Shown one piece after another: positions 1-7,243 of a DNA stretch of 64,000 nucleotides. This stretch comes from Marinovum algicola (GTDB lineage: Bacteria; Pseudomonadota; Alphaproteobacteria; Rhodobacterales; Rhodobacteraceae), in contig NZ_FNYY01000004.1 in the NCBI RefSeq assembly GCF_900109145.1, positions 124,001-188,000 of the forward strand, read 5' to 3'. Under the pieces are notes generated by a model. That model did not search any database and was not told the DNA's origin. It saw nothing but the letters and a program-made list of their open reading frames with translations. The position numbers and the translations under genes were made by a program. The stretch's first letter is position 1, and each line of letters starts with the position of its first letter.

Positions 1-144
1 CGCCGTGCCGTCGCCAGATGACAACTGAACAACGCAAAGCCGGTCGCGGTGCGGATGCAGGCCCATGGTTTCGCAGTCCACGGCGACGACAGGGCCCAGA
101 TCGAGATCCTCGGGCAGGTCGCGCTGGTAAAGGTGATGTGCCAT
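1..144 (-). CDS. rnd: Ribonuclease D, N-terminal part (cut by window edge)
   Basis: Only the first 48 codons are in the window; the gene continues leftwards off the end. The translation starts MAHHLYQRDLPEDL and soon reaches VAVDCETMGLHPHRDRLC, which is the Exo I motif (D-x-E, here DCE) of DEDD-family 3'-5' exonucleases. The following VQLSSGDG also fits the RNase D family. This family trims 3' ends of structured RNAs such as tRNA precursors. Short RNase D proteins of about 200 residues are usual in Rhodobacterales, but the total length cannot be seen here. The start is the only ATG before the conserved block. The gene is transcribed away from the long non-coding region to its right. Confidence 0.85.
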   Translation of the reverse strand, partial: MAHHLYQRDLPEDLDLGPVVAVDCETMGLHPHRDRLCVVQLSSGDGTA

Positions 145-1033
145 GCCATCGGCTCCACACTTGGAATTTTCCCATGGCAATAGTGGTTTGACCTGCCCGT
201 TGCAACGCCGGCAAACGGCCGGCATCGAATCACCCCTTGGGATAGGTGCGGATACCCGCATCAATCCGGCCAAATCCGGGAGATTGGCCACTCCCTTAAG
301 AAGAGTGACGCAAGGTCCAGTCAAAAAATCTTTCGGGTAATTTGCGGAAATTTTGATGCGATGCAGCGTCAAATTGTGTGAGATGCTTCACCTTTGATGG
401 GCGGGCCTGCCCTGCGCCTGTCCGCCGCGGCCGGGCCAGAAGGACCGCAAAGCCCGAAAAACGCACCGGGCATCGAGTAAAAACAAGGGTTTCCTGCACT
501 TTGCACTGTTCCCAGACAGGAATGAACCGAAAGGCAAGCCGGAGATTGTCAACGGCGCTACTACAATCGTACCCCAAATACCCGCCAGGGGTGTATTTTC
601 ACCGCGAAGACACCACAACCCTGGCACCATGTTGGCACAGATCCGGCGGCACCGAACCGGTCGCCAACCGAAGTTTATCCTGGGATACCAGGTAGACAAA
701 CACACACTCCCCCTTAAGTTGAACGGCATTTGAGGCAACTTGACGACAGAAACCTGACCGGCCATTTTCGATGAAGTCGAGCGAAAATCAGCCGAGAAAA
801 TCGGTGAGTTTTTTTTCAAACGGCACTTGGGGGTTGGTGCTTTCACCTGGGAGTGAAGTGTACGGTTAATGGGTCTGCGCGTGGCAGGTGAAATCATCTC
901 GGTTTCCCCGGCTGCATTGAATTTCGACATGGGACCGCGTGTGTTCGCTCTGCTTTGGCAGTGCGGATGATCTGTGTCCGCAGAAACCCGCTACAGTGCA
1001 AATCGCTTTCGTCATTGACCGCCTCAGGAGGGC
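145..1033. other. Long intergenic region with lower GC, no convincing gene
   Basis: These 889 bases separate the RNase D start from the sugar transferase. The parts around 300-420 and 700-850 are visibly richer in A+T than the genes around them. Open frames here (for example minus 388-930 and plus 378-695) overlap each other, have no recognisable family and are rich in Arg, Ser and Cys, as spurious frames are. Visible structure: an imperfect palindrome at 289-307 centred on CTTAAG, a 7-bp inverted repeat 764-770/782-788, and an intrinsic terminator at 788-816. It could hold a leader RNA for the downstream gene or a small RNA. Confidence 0.6.
788..816 (+). terminator. Isolated intrinsic terminator upstream of the sugar transferase
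   Basis: The stem pairs TCA(g)CCGA (788-795, one bulged G) with TCGGTGA (801-807) around a GAAAA loop, and is followed after one G by eight T residues (809-816). This is the classic plus-strand intrinsic terminator form. No gene ends just before it on the plus strand, so it must terminate a non-coding transcript or attenuate a transcript heading for the gene at 1034, 218 bases further on. A second hairpin, ATTTTCG/CGAAAAT at 764-788, lies directly before it. Confidence 0.6.
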
Positions 1034-1732
1034 ATGACGTTGACAATGCACGTGCGTCCGGTGGAATCCGCTCAGGGATCCTCCTCCGACAGCCTATTTG
1101 TTAGTAAGTTCAATCCGCACGGCCGTGGCATCTATCGCCAATGGACCAAACGCATTCTGGATATCGCGGTGGTGCTGCTCGCCCTGCCCTCGGTGCTTTT
1201 GCTGCTCGCGCCTTTGTGCCTGCTGATCGCGACGGACGGGCATTCGCCGTTCTATCGCCAGAAGCGGATCGGCCGGAATGGCAAAATCTTTTACATGTGG
1301 AAGCTGCGGTCGATGGTGCATGATGCCGAAGGTCGGCTTCAGGCCCATCTCGAAGCCAACCCGGCGGCCCGGCGGGAATGGGATCACAGCCAGAAGCTGC
1401 GCCAGGATCCCCGGATCACCTGGATCGGCGCCTTCATCCGCAAAAGCTCGATCGACGAGCTGCCGCAGCTCTTCAATGTGCTCTGGGGCGACATGTCGCT
1501 GGTCGGGCCGCGCCCGATGATGGTGGATCAGCGCGCGCTTTATCCCGGCACCGCCTATTACGCCATGCGTCCCGGCATCACCGGTATCTGGCAAACCTCG
1601 GTCCGCAACGAGAGCAGCTTTTCCGAGCGCGCGATCTTTGACGCCCGCTATTTCCGCGAACTGTCTTTCGTCACCGACCTGGCGCTGATCGCCCGCACCT
1701 TTCGCGTGGTGCTGCGCGGCACCGGCTACTGA
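1034..1732 (+). CDS. Bacterial sugar transferase (undecaprenyl-phosphate sugar phosphotransferase, ExoY-like)
   Basis: This 232-residue protein belongs to the monotopic phosphoglycosyl transferase family (Pfam bacterial sugar transferase). Such enzymes move a sugar phosphate from a nucleotide sugar to undecaprenyl phosphate, starting exopolysaccharide or O-antigen repeat units at the inner membrane. Visible signs are a positively charged KRILD before one membrane segment (about residues 42-65), FYRQKRIGRNGK, the catalytic region KSSIDELPQLFNVLWGDMS with the Asp-Glu pair, VGPRP, and MRPGITGIWQ near the end. An AGGAGG at 1026-1031 sits only 2 bases before ATG 1034; the in-frame TTG at 1040 (spacing 8) or ATG at 1046 may be the real start. 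No other polysaccharide genes are adjacent. The acceptor sugar cannot be told. Confidence 0.9.
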   Translation: MTLTMHVRPVESAQGSSSDSLFVSKFNPHGRGIYRQWTKRILDIAVVLLALPSVLLLLAPLCLLIATDGHSPFYRQKRIGRNGKIFYMWKLRSMVHDAEGRLQAHLEANPAARREWDHSQKLRQDPRITWIGAFIRKSSIDELPQLFNVLWGDMSLVGPRPMMVDQRALYPGTAYYAMRPGITGIWQTSVRNESSFSERAIFDARYFRELSFVTDLALIARTFRVVLRGTGY

Positions 1733-1744
1733 CCGCTCCGAATC

Positions 1745-1785
1745 CGCAACAAGGCCAGTGCCCCGGCGGCGCGGGCCTTGTTGCG
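1745..1785 (+). terminator. Strong hairpin after the sugar transferase
   Basis: CGCAACAAGGCC (1745-1756) and GGCCTTGTTGCG (1774-1785) form a perfect 12-bp stem around a 17-base loop, starting 12 bases after the stop codon. There is no T-run after it, so it is either a Rho-assisted stop or a 3'-end stabiliser. Confidence 0.55.
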
Positions 1786-1854
1786 TGGCTCGACCTCCCG
1801 GCATGGCAATGCTAGGCCTTGGGGCAATCCCAACCGTGAGAGCAAGGAGCCCCC

Positions 1855-2304
1855 ATGACCCTGAATGTCTATCTCAGCGGTGAAATCCACACCGACTGGC
1901 GCGAACAGATCACCCGTGGCGCCCAGGGCCTCGACATCGTGTTTTCCAGCCCGGTCACCGATCACGACGCCAGCGACGATTGCGGGGTGGCGATCCTCGG
2001 CGCCGAAGACAACAAGTACTGGCACGATCACAAGGGTGCCATGGTCAACGCCATCCGCACCCGCAAGGGCATCGAAGAGGCCGACGTGGTGGTGGTGCGC
2101 TTTGGCGAAAAGTACCGCCAGTGGAACGCCGCCTTTGACGCCGGCTTTGCCGCCGCGCTGGGCAAGTCGCTGATCGTGCTGCAACAGCCCGATCACGACC
2201 ACGCGCTGAAAGAGGTGGATGCCGCCGCCCTGGCCGTGGCGCGCGAGCCGTCGCAGGTGGTCGATATCCTGCGCTATGTGCTGACCGGCAAGCTGCCCGG
2301 CTGA
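1855..2304 (+). CDS. YtoQ family protein
   Basis: The 149-residue product starts TLNVYLSGEIHTDWREQI and contains DCGVAILGAEDN, KGAMVNAIRTRKGIEEADVVVVRFG and NAAFDAGFAAALGKSLIVL. These match the YtoQ family, whose layout resembles nucleoside 2-deoxyribosyltransferase-like folds (SGE near the start, an AFDAGFAAALGK segment later). The family's reaction is not established as far as I know. AAGGAG lies 6-11 bases before the ATG. It stands alone between two hairpins (1745-1785 and 2320-2344), so it is probably a single-gene transcript. Confidence 0.85.
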   Translation: MTLNVYLSGEIHTDWREQITRGAQGLDIVFSSPVTDHDASDDCGVAILGAEDNKYWHDHKGAMVNAIRTRKGIEEADVVVVRFGEKYRQWNAAFDAGFAAALGKSLIVLQQPDHDHALKEVDAAALAVAREPSQVVDILRYVLTGKLPG

Positions 2305-2319
2305 CACACTGGGGAACAG

Positions 2320-2344
2320 GCGCTTTCATTTCCCATGAAAGCGC
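2320..2344 (+). repeat. Perfect 10-bp inverted repeat between ytoQ-like gene and mscL
   Basis: GCGCTTTCAT (2320-2329) and ATGAAAGCGC (2335-2344) are separated by TTCCC. It begins 15 bases after the YtoQ stop and ends 81 bases before the mscL ATG. No T-run follows, so it could be a terminator without U-tract, or an operator for mscL. Confidence 0.6.
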
Positions 2345-2425
2345 TTGCGCCGCCGGCGTATCCCGGCACCATCCTGCGACAGGGCTGACAGGCCCGTGAT
2401 GACAAGAGCCAAGGGACACGCAAAC

Positions 2426-2860
2426 ATGCTTCAGGAATTCAAGGCGTTCATAGCCAAGGGCAATGTGATGGACATGGCCGTCGGCATCATCGTCGGCGCC
2501 GCGTTCACCGCCATCGTCAGTTCGCTGGTGGGCGATCTGATCAATCCGATCATCGGGCTGTTCACCGGCGGCATCGATTTCACCGATCACTACGTCGTTC
2601 TGGCCGGCGAGGTTCCTGCCGACGCCAGCCTCGAAGCCGCGCGCGAGGCCGGCGCCTCGATCTTTGCCTATGGCAGCTTTGTCATGGCGGTGGTCAATTT
2701 CCTGATCATTGCCTTTGTGGTCTTCATGCTGGTCAAGATGGTCAACCGCATCAAGGAAAGCGCCGCCCGCGAGGAAACCGCCACCCCGGTCGAGGCCGAA
2801 CCCGCCGGCCCCAGCGAGCTTGACGTGCTGCTGGAGATCCGCGACGCGCTCAAACGCTGA
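2426..2860 (+). CDS. mscL: Large-conductance mechanosensitive channel MscL
   Basis: The 144-residue protein opens as a non-selective inner-membrane pore under hypo-osmotic shock. The start [20 protein letters not shown] is typical of the amphipathic N-terminal helix and start of TM1 (about residues 14-45, with [18 protein letters not shown]). TM2 lies at about 82-105 ([19 protein letters not shown]), followed by the conserved KMVNRIKE and a cytoplasmic helix ending LEIRDALKR. The periplasmic loop is rich in Glu/Ala. The frame is open further upstream to 2345, but the family start at 2426 is clear. A terminator follows at 2882-2914. Confidence 0.97.
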   Translation: MLQEFKAFIAKGNVMDMAVGIIVGAAFTAIVSSLVGDLINPIIGLFTGGIDFTDHYVVLAGEVPADASLEAAREAGASIFAYGSFVMAVVNFLIIAFVVFMLVKMVNRIKESAAREETATPVEAEPAGPSELDVLLEIRDALKR

Positions 2861-2881
2861 ACCGGCGACAATTTGTGCAGG

Positions 2882-2914
2882 AAACCGCGCACCCCCAGGG
2901 CGGCGCGGTTTTTT
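2882..2914 (+). terminator. Intrinsic terminator after mscL
   Basis: AAACCGCGC (2882-2890) pairs with GCGCGGTTT (2903-2911), and the T-run reaches 2914. It starts 22 bases after the mscL stop. Confidence 0.85.
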
Positions 2915-2967
2915 GTTGTCCTGACGGCCGGCTGCGGCAGGATGCGGATCAGTGCAAGGAGGAGACA

Positions 2968-3555
2968 ATGGGCACCCCCGACCGCCGCTGCGACATCTGG
3001 TTCGACAAGCTCACCACCTGGCAGCCGGAACTTCGGGCGCTGCGGGCGATCCTGCTGGAATGCCCGCTGGACGAGGCTTTCAAATGGCGCGGCCCGGTCT
3101 ATTGCGCCCATGGCGGCAATGTCGCCATCCTCTGGGGCTTCAAGGCGCATTGCGCGCTGGGCTTTTTCAAGGGCGTCCTGCTGGAGGATCCGCAGGGGCT
3201 TCTGGTGGCGCCGGGGCCAAACTCCCGCGCGGCGCGGATGATCCCGTTTGCCGATCCGGCCGAGGTGCAGGCCCGGGCGGCGGACATCCGCGACTATGTC
3301 GGGCGGGCGATCGCCATCGAAAAAACGGGGCGCAAGGTGGCCTTTGCCAAGGACGATCTGGAGATGCCCGAGGAGTTGGCCGCCGCGCTCGAGGCAGATG
3401 CCGATCTGCGCGCCGCTTTCGAGGCGCTAACGCCGGGGCGCAAGCGCGGCTATGTGCTGCACATCTCCGGTGCGAAACAGGCCCGCACGCGGGCCAGCCG
3501 CGTCGAGAAATGGACACCGCGCATTCTGCAAGGCAAGGGCTTGCACGACCATTGA
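2968..3555 (+). CDS. YdeI/OmpD-associated, DUF1801-type protein
   Basis: The 195-residue protein has the DUF1801-like core: FKWRGPVYCAHGGNVAILWGFKAHCALGFF in two stretches, then KVAFAKDDLEMPEELAAALEAD and the C-terminal TPGRKRGYVLHISGAKQA...RVEKWTPRILQGKG that marks the YdeI/OmpD-associated group. The biochemical role of the family is unknown; the fold is related to frataxin-like domains. The ATG at 2968 has AAGGAGGAG ending 5 bases before it; an in-frame extension to 2875 lies across the mscL terminator and is unlikely. It is followed by convergent moaE. Confidence 0.85.
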   Translation: MGTPDRRCDIWFDKLTTWQPELRALRAILLECPLDEAFKWRGPVYCAHGGNVAILWGFKAHCALGFFKGVLLEDPQGLLVAPGPNSRAARMIPFADPAEVQARAADIRDYVGRAIAIEKTGRKVAFAKDDLEMPEELAAALEADADLRAAFEALTPGRKRGYVLHISGAKQARTRASRVEKWTPRILQGKGLHDH

Positions 3556-3580
3556 AAGGCGATGGCTCGGCCTGCCCGGC

Positions 3581-4024
3581 TCACCACCGGTTCAGAGCAT
3601 CCTCATCCTCGTCCTTGGCGGCCACCCATTCGGCCCCGTCGGCCGCGATTTCCTTTTTCCAGAACGGCGCCCGGCTCTTGAGGTAATCCATCAGGAACTC
3701 CGCCGCCTCGAAGGCCGCCTTGCGGTGGCGCGCGGCGGTCGCGACCATCATGATCATCTCGTCCCGATCCAGCCGCCCGTGCCGGTGAATCACCAGCGCA
3801 TCGCCCAGATCCCAGCGTGCCATGGCCTGCGCGGCGATCTTCTCGAGCGCGCTCTGGGTCATGCCCGGGTAATGTTCGATCTCCATTGCCACCATGCCGC
3901 CCCGCGCCGCGTCGCGCACGATGCCGGTAAAGGTGACGACAGCGCCCATGTCCTTCTGGGCGCCGGCAAAGCGCGCGGCTTCGGTGCCAAGATCAAAGGG
4001 CTCCTGCTGCACGCGCACCTGCAT
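3581..4024 (-). CDS. moaE: Molybdopterin synthase catalytic subunit MoaE
   Basis: MoaE, with the thiocarboxylated MoaD tail, turns cyclic pyranopterin monophosphate into molybdopterin. The 147-residue product shows the family marks GAVVTFTGIVRD, MEIEHYPGMT, IHRHGRLDRDEMIMMV, and the C-terminal active-site segment YLKSRAPFWKKE with its conserved lysines. It is the last gene of the pgsA-moaD-moaE run and starts 4 bases after the moaD stop, so translational coupling is likely. Confidence 0.95.
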   Translation of the reverse strand: MQVRVQQEPFDLGTEAARFAGAQKDMGAVVTFTGIVRDAARGGMVAMEIEHYPGMTQSALEKIAAQAMARWDLGDALVIHRHGRLDRDEMIMMVATAARHRKAAFEAAEFLMDYLKSRAPFWKKEIAADGAEWVAAKDEDEDALNRW

Positions 4025-4028
4025 CGCC

Positions 4029-4274
4029 TCAGCCCCCGGTCATCGGCGGAAAGAAGGCCACCTCGCGCACGCCGGCGAGCCCGGCATCGAAATCCGCAAG
4101 CTCCTGATCCACGGCCACCCGCAGCGCCGACAGATCGGCAAAGGCCGCCTCGTAGCGCGGCTCCCGCGCCTTCAGTTCGTCCACCAGTTCGGCCACCGTC
4201 GTGGCCCCGGTCTCGATCCGCTCTTTCGGAACGCCGATCCGCTCGCGGACCCAGGCGAAATAAAGCACATCCAT
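4029..4274 (-). CDS. moaD: Molybdopterin synthase sulfur carrier subunit MoaD
   Basis: This 81-residue protein with a ubiquitin-like fold ends in ...FFPPMTGG, the Gly-Gly tail that is adenylated and thiocarboxylated so it can give sulfur to MoaE. FAWVRERIG and AVDQE are typical family segments. Its ATG overlaps the pgsA stop codon by one base (TGATG), and moaE follows after 4 bases. Confidence 0.94.
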   Translation of the reverse strand: MDVLYFAWVRERIGVPKERIETGATTVAELVDELKAREPRYEAAFADLSALRVAVDQELADFDAGLAGVREVAFFPPMTGG

Positions 4275-4939
4275 CAGCCGTCCTCCTTCAGATGCGGCAG
4301 CGCCTTGCGAAAGTAATCCCAGCCGGTGATCAGCGTCAGCGCCGCCGCCACCCAGAGCAGCACAAGCCCCACATACCCCGACCAGAACATGCCGCGATAC
4401 ATTTGCGTCAGTCCCAGCTCGTCGCTTTCGCGGCCTTCGAGGATATCACCGACCATCTCAGGATCCATGCCATAAGACCACATGCCGAAATAATGCTCGA
4501 AAATGCCCTGCGAAAACAGCACCGCAATGGCCACCATTTGCAGCGTCGTCTTCCATTTGGCCAGCTTGGTCACCTTCAGCGTGCCCGCCACATCACCGAG
4601 AAACTCGCGCAGCCCCGAGACGAATACCTCGCGGAACAGGATCACCGTCGCCGGCAGCACCAGCCAGGGCGAATAAGACGAATAGGCGGCAATCACCATC
4701 AGCGCGATCACCACCATCGCTTTGTCGGCGATCGGATCGAGCATGGTGCCGATCTTGGTTTCCTGCTTCCAGGCGCGGGCCAGATAGCCGTCGAACCAGT
4801 CGGTCACTGCCGCCAGCAGAAAGATCATCAGCGCCGCGATATCGGCATAGGGCCGCGCCCAATAGAGAAACATCAGCGGCACGGCAGGGGCCGCGGCAAG
4901 CCGCAGCACTGTGAGGATATTTGGCAAGGTCCAACGCAT
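4274..4939 (-). CDS. pgsA: CDP-diacylglycerol-glycerol-3-phosphate 3-phosphatidyltransferase PgsA
   Basis: This inner-membrane enzyme makes phosphatidylglycerol phosphate from CDP-diacylglycerol and glycerol 3-phosphate. The 221-residue protein carries the full CDP-alcohol phosphatidyltransferase signature D-x2-D-G-x2-A-R-x8-G-x3-D-x3-D (Asp47, Asp50, Gly51, Ala54, Arg55, Gly64, Asp68, Asp72). It has several hydrophobic segments and begins MRWTLPNILTVLRLAAAP, as the family does. It heads a tight operon with moaD and moaE; in related genomes uvrC commonly lies upstream, but here the neighbour is a divergent META-domain gene. Confidence 0.95.
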   Translation of the reverse strand: MRWTLPNILTVLRLAAAPAVPLMFLYWARPYADIAALMIFLLAAVTDWFDGYLARAWKQETKIGTMLDPIADKAMVVIALMVIAAYSSYSPWLVLPATVILFREVFVSGLREFLGDVAGTLKVTKLAKWKTTLQMVAIAVLFSQGIFEHYFGMWSYGMDPEMVGDILEGRESDELGLTQMYRGMFWSGYVGLVLLWVAAALTLITGWDYFRKALPHLKEDG

Positions 4940-5022
4940 GTCTCGCTTCTAGCCCCCATGGCCGGGACAGGGAAGAGAGCATGCGATATTTCAATCCCGC
5001 CACGCCCCCCTATATTGGTCGC

Positions 5023-5418
5023 ATGAAACTTGCCCTGCCCCTGATCGCCGCCGCGCTGCTGTCGACCTGCGACAGTGGCGAAACCCTTGCCGCCTATGGC
5101 GCCGCCGATGTCACCTGGCAGCTGGAAAGCATCGATGGCGCGCCCTTCACGGCCGATGCCACGCTGAGCTTTCCCGCCGAGGGCCGCATTCAGGGCCGCG
5201 GCCCCTGCAACAGCTTTTCCGGCCGCCAGACCAAACCCTATCCCTGGTTTGGCACCGGCCCCTTGCGCACCACCCGCCGCGCCTGCCCGGAGCTGTCCGA
5301 GGAACAGGCCTTTCTCGCCGCATTGCGCGCCATGACTCTGGCCGAGGTGCAGGGCGATACGCTGATCCTGTCGGACGACGCCGGCCGCGAGATGATCTTT
5401 TCCGCCGCGCCGGAATGA
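5023..5418 (+). CDS. META-domain protein 1, exported
   Basis: 131 residues. After a signal-peptide-like start (MKLALPLIAAALLSTCDSGE) comes a META/HslJ-like domain: VTWQLESIDGAPFTADATLSF, GRGPCNSFSG, RACPELSEEQAFLAAL, and a final LSDDAGREMIF. The LLSTC segment is lipobox-like but has Thr at -1, so lipidation is uncertain. Two cysteines (in PCN and ACP) recur in the next gene and may form a disulfide. META proteins occur in heat-shock protein HslJ and in secreted inhibitors; no reaction can be assigned. Upstream in-frame ATGs at 4921 and 4981 exist, but the signal peptide favours 5023. It is followed 51 bases later by a paralogue. Confidence 0.75.
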   Translation: MKLALPLIAAALLSTCDSGETLAAYGAADVTWQLESIDGAPFTADATLSFPAEGRIQGRGPCNSFSGRQTKPYPWFGTGPLRTTRRACPELSEEQAFLAALRAMTLAEVQGDTLILSDDAGREMIFSAAPE

Positions 5419-5469
5419 CAAAGCCCGTCACCGGCTTTTCCGCCGCCTCAGAGCGCCTAGGTTAGCGCC

Positions 5470-5856
5470 ATGACACAGACATTGATCGCGGCGGCCCTGT
5501 CCGCCTTTGCCAGCCTCTCAGCGACGCTGAGCGGTGCGCAAGACACCGAAACCCACTGGAAACTCCAGTCCATCGATGGCCAGGTCTTCGAGGCCCGCGC
5601 CACGCTCACCTTTCCAACCCCGGCGCAGATCGCCGGCAGCACCCCCTGCAACCGCTTCTTCGGCGTCCAGACCGAGCCCCTGCCCGGCTTTGGCGCCGCG
5701 CGCATGGGTGTCACCCAAAGGATGTGCCCGCAATTCCGCGAAGAGGCCGCCTTTCTCGCCGCGCTGCGTGAGATGACGATTTCAGAATTTGACGGCAATC
5801 GCCTGGTGCTGCGCAACGAAGACGGCCGCGAAATGGTCTTTGTCGCGGTCAACTGA
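5470..5856 (+). CDS. META-domain protein 2, tandem paralogue
   Basis: 128 residues and clearly a duplicate of the preceding gene: THWKLQSIDGQVFEARATLTF, GSTPCNRFFGVQTEPLPGFG, QRMCPQFREEAAFLAALREMT and LRNEDGREMVF align with it position by position. The start MTQTLIAAALSAFASLSATLSGAQD reads as a cleavable signal peptide (AQ-D type end), with no lipobox cysteine. So one copy may be anchored and the other soluble in the periplasm. Both Cys of the domain are kept. It ends at the 5888-5915 hairpin, facing recO. Confidence 0.78.
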   Translation: MTQTLIAAALSAFASLSATLSGAQDTETHWKLQSIDGQVFEARATLTFPTPAQIAGSTPCNRFFGVQTEPLPGFGAARMGVTQRMCPQFREEAAFLAALREMTISEFDGNRLVLRNEDGREMVFVAVN

Positions 5857-5887
5857 CCCCCTGGCCCGGCCATGCCGGAGAACTGCT

Positions 5888-5915
5888 GCCGGAGGCGTGC
5901 GCAGGCGCCTCCGGC
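5888..5915. terminator. Two-way hairpin between META gene 2 and recO
   Basis: GCCGGAGGCG (5888-5897) and CGCCTCCGGC (5906-5915) form a perfect 10-bp stem with an 8-base loop in the 75-base gap between convergent genes. There is no T-run in either direction. Confidence 0.6.
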
Positions 5916-5931
5916 GCCGCTGGCATCATCG

Positions 5932-6648
5932 CTAGCCGACTCGCTCGACAAACCGCCCACGCGCCTCCGGCAGCGGCCGGTGGCCCAGCGCCGGCGCCAG
6001 TTTCTCGGTCAGGAAATACCCGGTCACCCGCAGCGCGGCGGCGATTTCGGCGCTGTCTGCCGCGCCGCGCCCCAACATTACCTCCGGCAGCGGCAGGAGC
6101 CGGTCGGCCCAATCGCCCGCCCCGGCCTGCGACACCGCGCGTCCGGATTTCGGCGAGACATAAGCCAGCCCTTCACCGGCACCGGTCACCGCGCAGACCG
6201 AGAGATCGAGCCCGTAGCCCAGCTCTTCCAGCAGCGCCATCTCCCAGCGCAGATAGGCCAGCGGCCAGAGCTCGTCCTGCCCGAGCAGGTCGAGCAACTG
6301 CTCCGACCGCAGATAGAGCGCGGCATGCGGTTCGCGCTCCGGCAGGCAGAAGGCCAGCAGCGCACAGACCGCGTTCAGCCCGGACAGCGCCAGCCGGCTG
6401 CCCATGGCCTGCACCGCGCGCGAGCGTTGCAGCTCGACCGAATAGGCGCCCAGATGCTCCTCGAGCCGCGCCCGCCAGTGCAGATCGAGCTGCGCGCCGG
6501 GTTGCAGCACCGGGCCGAGCTTGCGGCTGGTGGCGCCGCGCACCACCCCGGCATGACGGCCGTGGCCCGGGGTAAAGACCTCGACGATGGCCGAGGTCTC
6601 GCCATGGTGCCTGATGCTCAGCAATATTCCGGTGTCGCGCCATTCCAT
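5932..6648 (-). CDS. recO: DNA repair protein RecO
   Basis: RecO loads RecA onto SSB-coated DNA together with RecR in the RecF pathway. The product (238 residues from the chosen start) begins [26 protein letters not shown] and has the N-terminal OB-fold pattern, with [18 protein letters not shown], then a helical part including [18 protein letters not shown]. The usual RecO zinc cysteines are not obvious, as in many alphaproteobacteria. The frame is open 9 codons further upstream (to 6675), but that would overlap the DUF1491 gene's stop and the family begins at MEW. It is transcribed after era and DUF1491. Confidence 0.93.
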   Translation of the reverse strand: MEWRDTGILLSIRHHGETSAIVEVFTPGHGRHAGVVRGATSRKLGPVLQPGAQLDLHWRARLEEHLGAYSVELQRSRAVQAMGSRLALSGLNAVCALLAFCLPEREPHAALYLRSEQLLDLLGQDELWPLAYLRWEMALLEELGYGLDLSVCAVTGAGEGLAYVSPKSGRAVSQAGAGDWADRLLPLPEVMLGRGAADSAEIAAALRVTGYFLTEKLAPALGHRPLPEARGRFVERVG

Positions 6649-6664
6649 GGCCGCCACGCTGGCC

Positions 6665-6988
6665 TCAAAGCCCACCGCTGTCCAGCAGGTGCCGCCCGGC
6701 GCGGTCTTCGACCTCGATCACCCAGAGATCGGGGTCCATCGCCCGCTGTTTCGCCAGCGCCGCATCCACCTCGGCCTCCGGGCCGGCCTGCATCTCCTGC
6801 CAGCGGGTCTCGTCAGCCATGAGATCATGCATCCGGTGAAACAGGCGGGCCTGGCCGTCCAGCGTATTGAGTTTCACCATCACCATGCCCGAGGTGTCGT
6901 CGCCATGCGCCACCACGAAGGCCGGGATATCCGCCTGCCGCAGCCGCGCGATATAGGCCGCGACCCAGAAATCCGCCGTCAGCCGCAT
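6665..6988 (-). CDS. DUF1491 family protein
   Basis: This 107-residue protein begins [16 protein letters not shown] and contains [23 protein letters not shown] and [18 protein letters not shown], matching DUF1491, a small family typical of alphaproteobacteria. Function is unknown. It lies 16 bases before the recO start and is probably cotranscribed with it; the place between era and recO is conserved in this order, which hints at a link to RNA/DNA housekeeping but proves nothing. Confidence 0.85.
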   Translation of the reverse strand: MRLTADFWVAAYIARLRQADIPAFVVAHGDDTSGMVMVKLNTLDGQARLFHRMHDLMADETRWQEMQAGPEAEVDAALAKQRAMDPDLWVIEVEDRAGRHLLDSGGL

Positions 6989-7208
6989 GCCCCACCGTTC
7001 CTGAATGTTGTTGTCATTTGAAAATCTCGATCCCGGCGCTATCTCATGACTACAGTCAAAGTTTCTCTGCCACGAGAGACTGGACAGCTCTGTCGCGGCC
7101 GGTCGCAGGCCCGGCGGCAGGGTTGCGGGCCCGGTGACATCCCCTTACCTCGCCCGATCTCGTGGCAGGCCGGCGCGCTGCTTCCCCCGGCACGCCGGCG
7201 CTGTCGGG

Positions 7209-7231
7209 GCCCCGGGTCGACCCGCCGGGGC
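7209..7231 (-). terminator. Hairpin after era
   Basis: GCCCCGG (7209-7215) and CCGGGGC (7225-7231) pair, and the loop itself is part of the palindrome CGGGTCGACCCG (7213-7224). It lies 13 bases past the era stop codon. No T-run, so a Rho-independent stop is doubtful. The remaining part of the 255-base gap 6989-7243 shows no gene. Confidence 0.4.
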
Positions 7232-7243
7232 TCCGATACCGTC

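Noticed and set aside
388-930. A 180-codon minus-strand frame in the first gap
   Set aside because: No family resemblance, composition unlike the neighbours, and it crosses the terminator hairpin.
3452-5026. A 524-codon plus-strand frame
   Set aside because: It is antisense to moaE, moaD and pgsA, which are certain from motifs.
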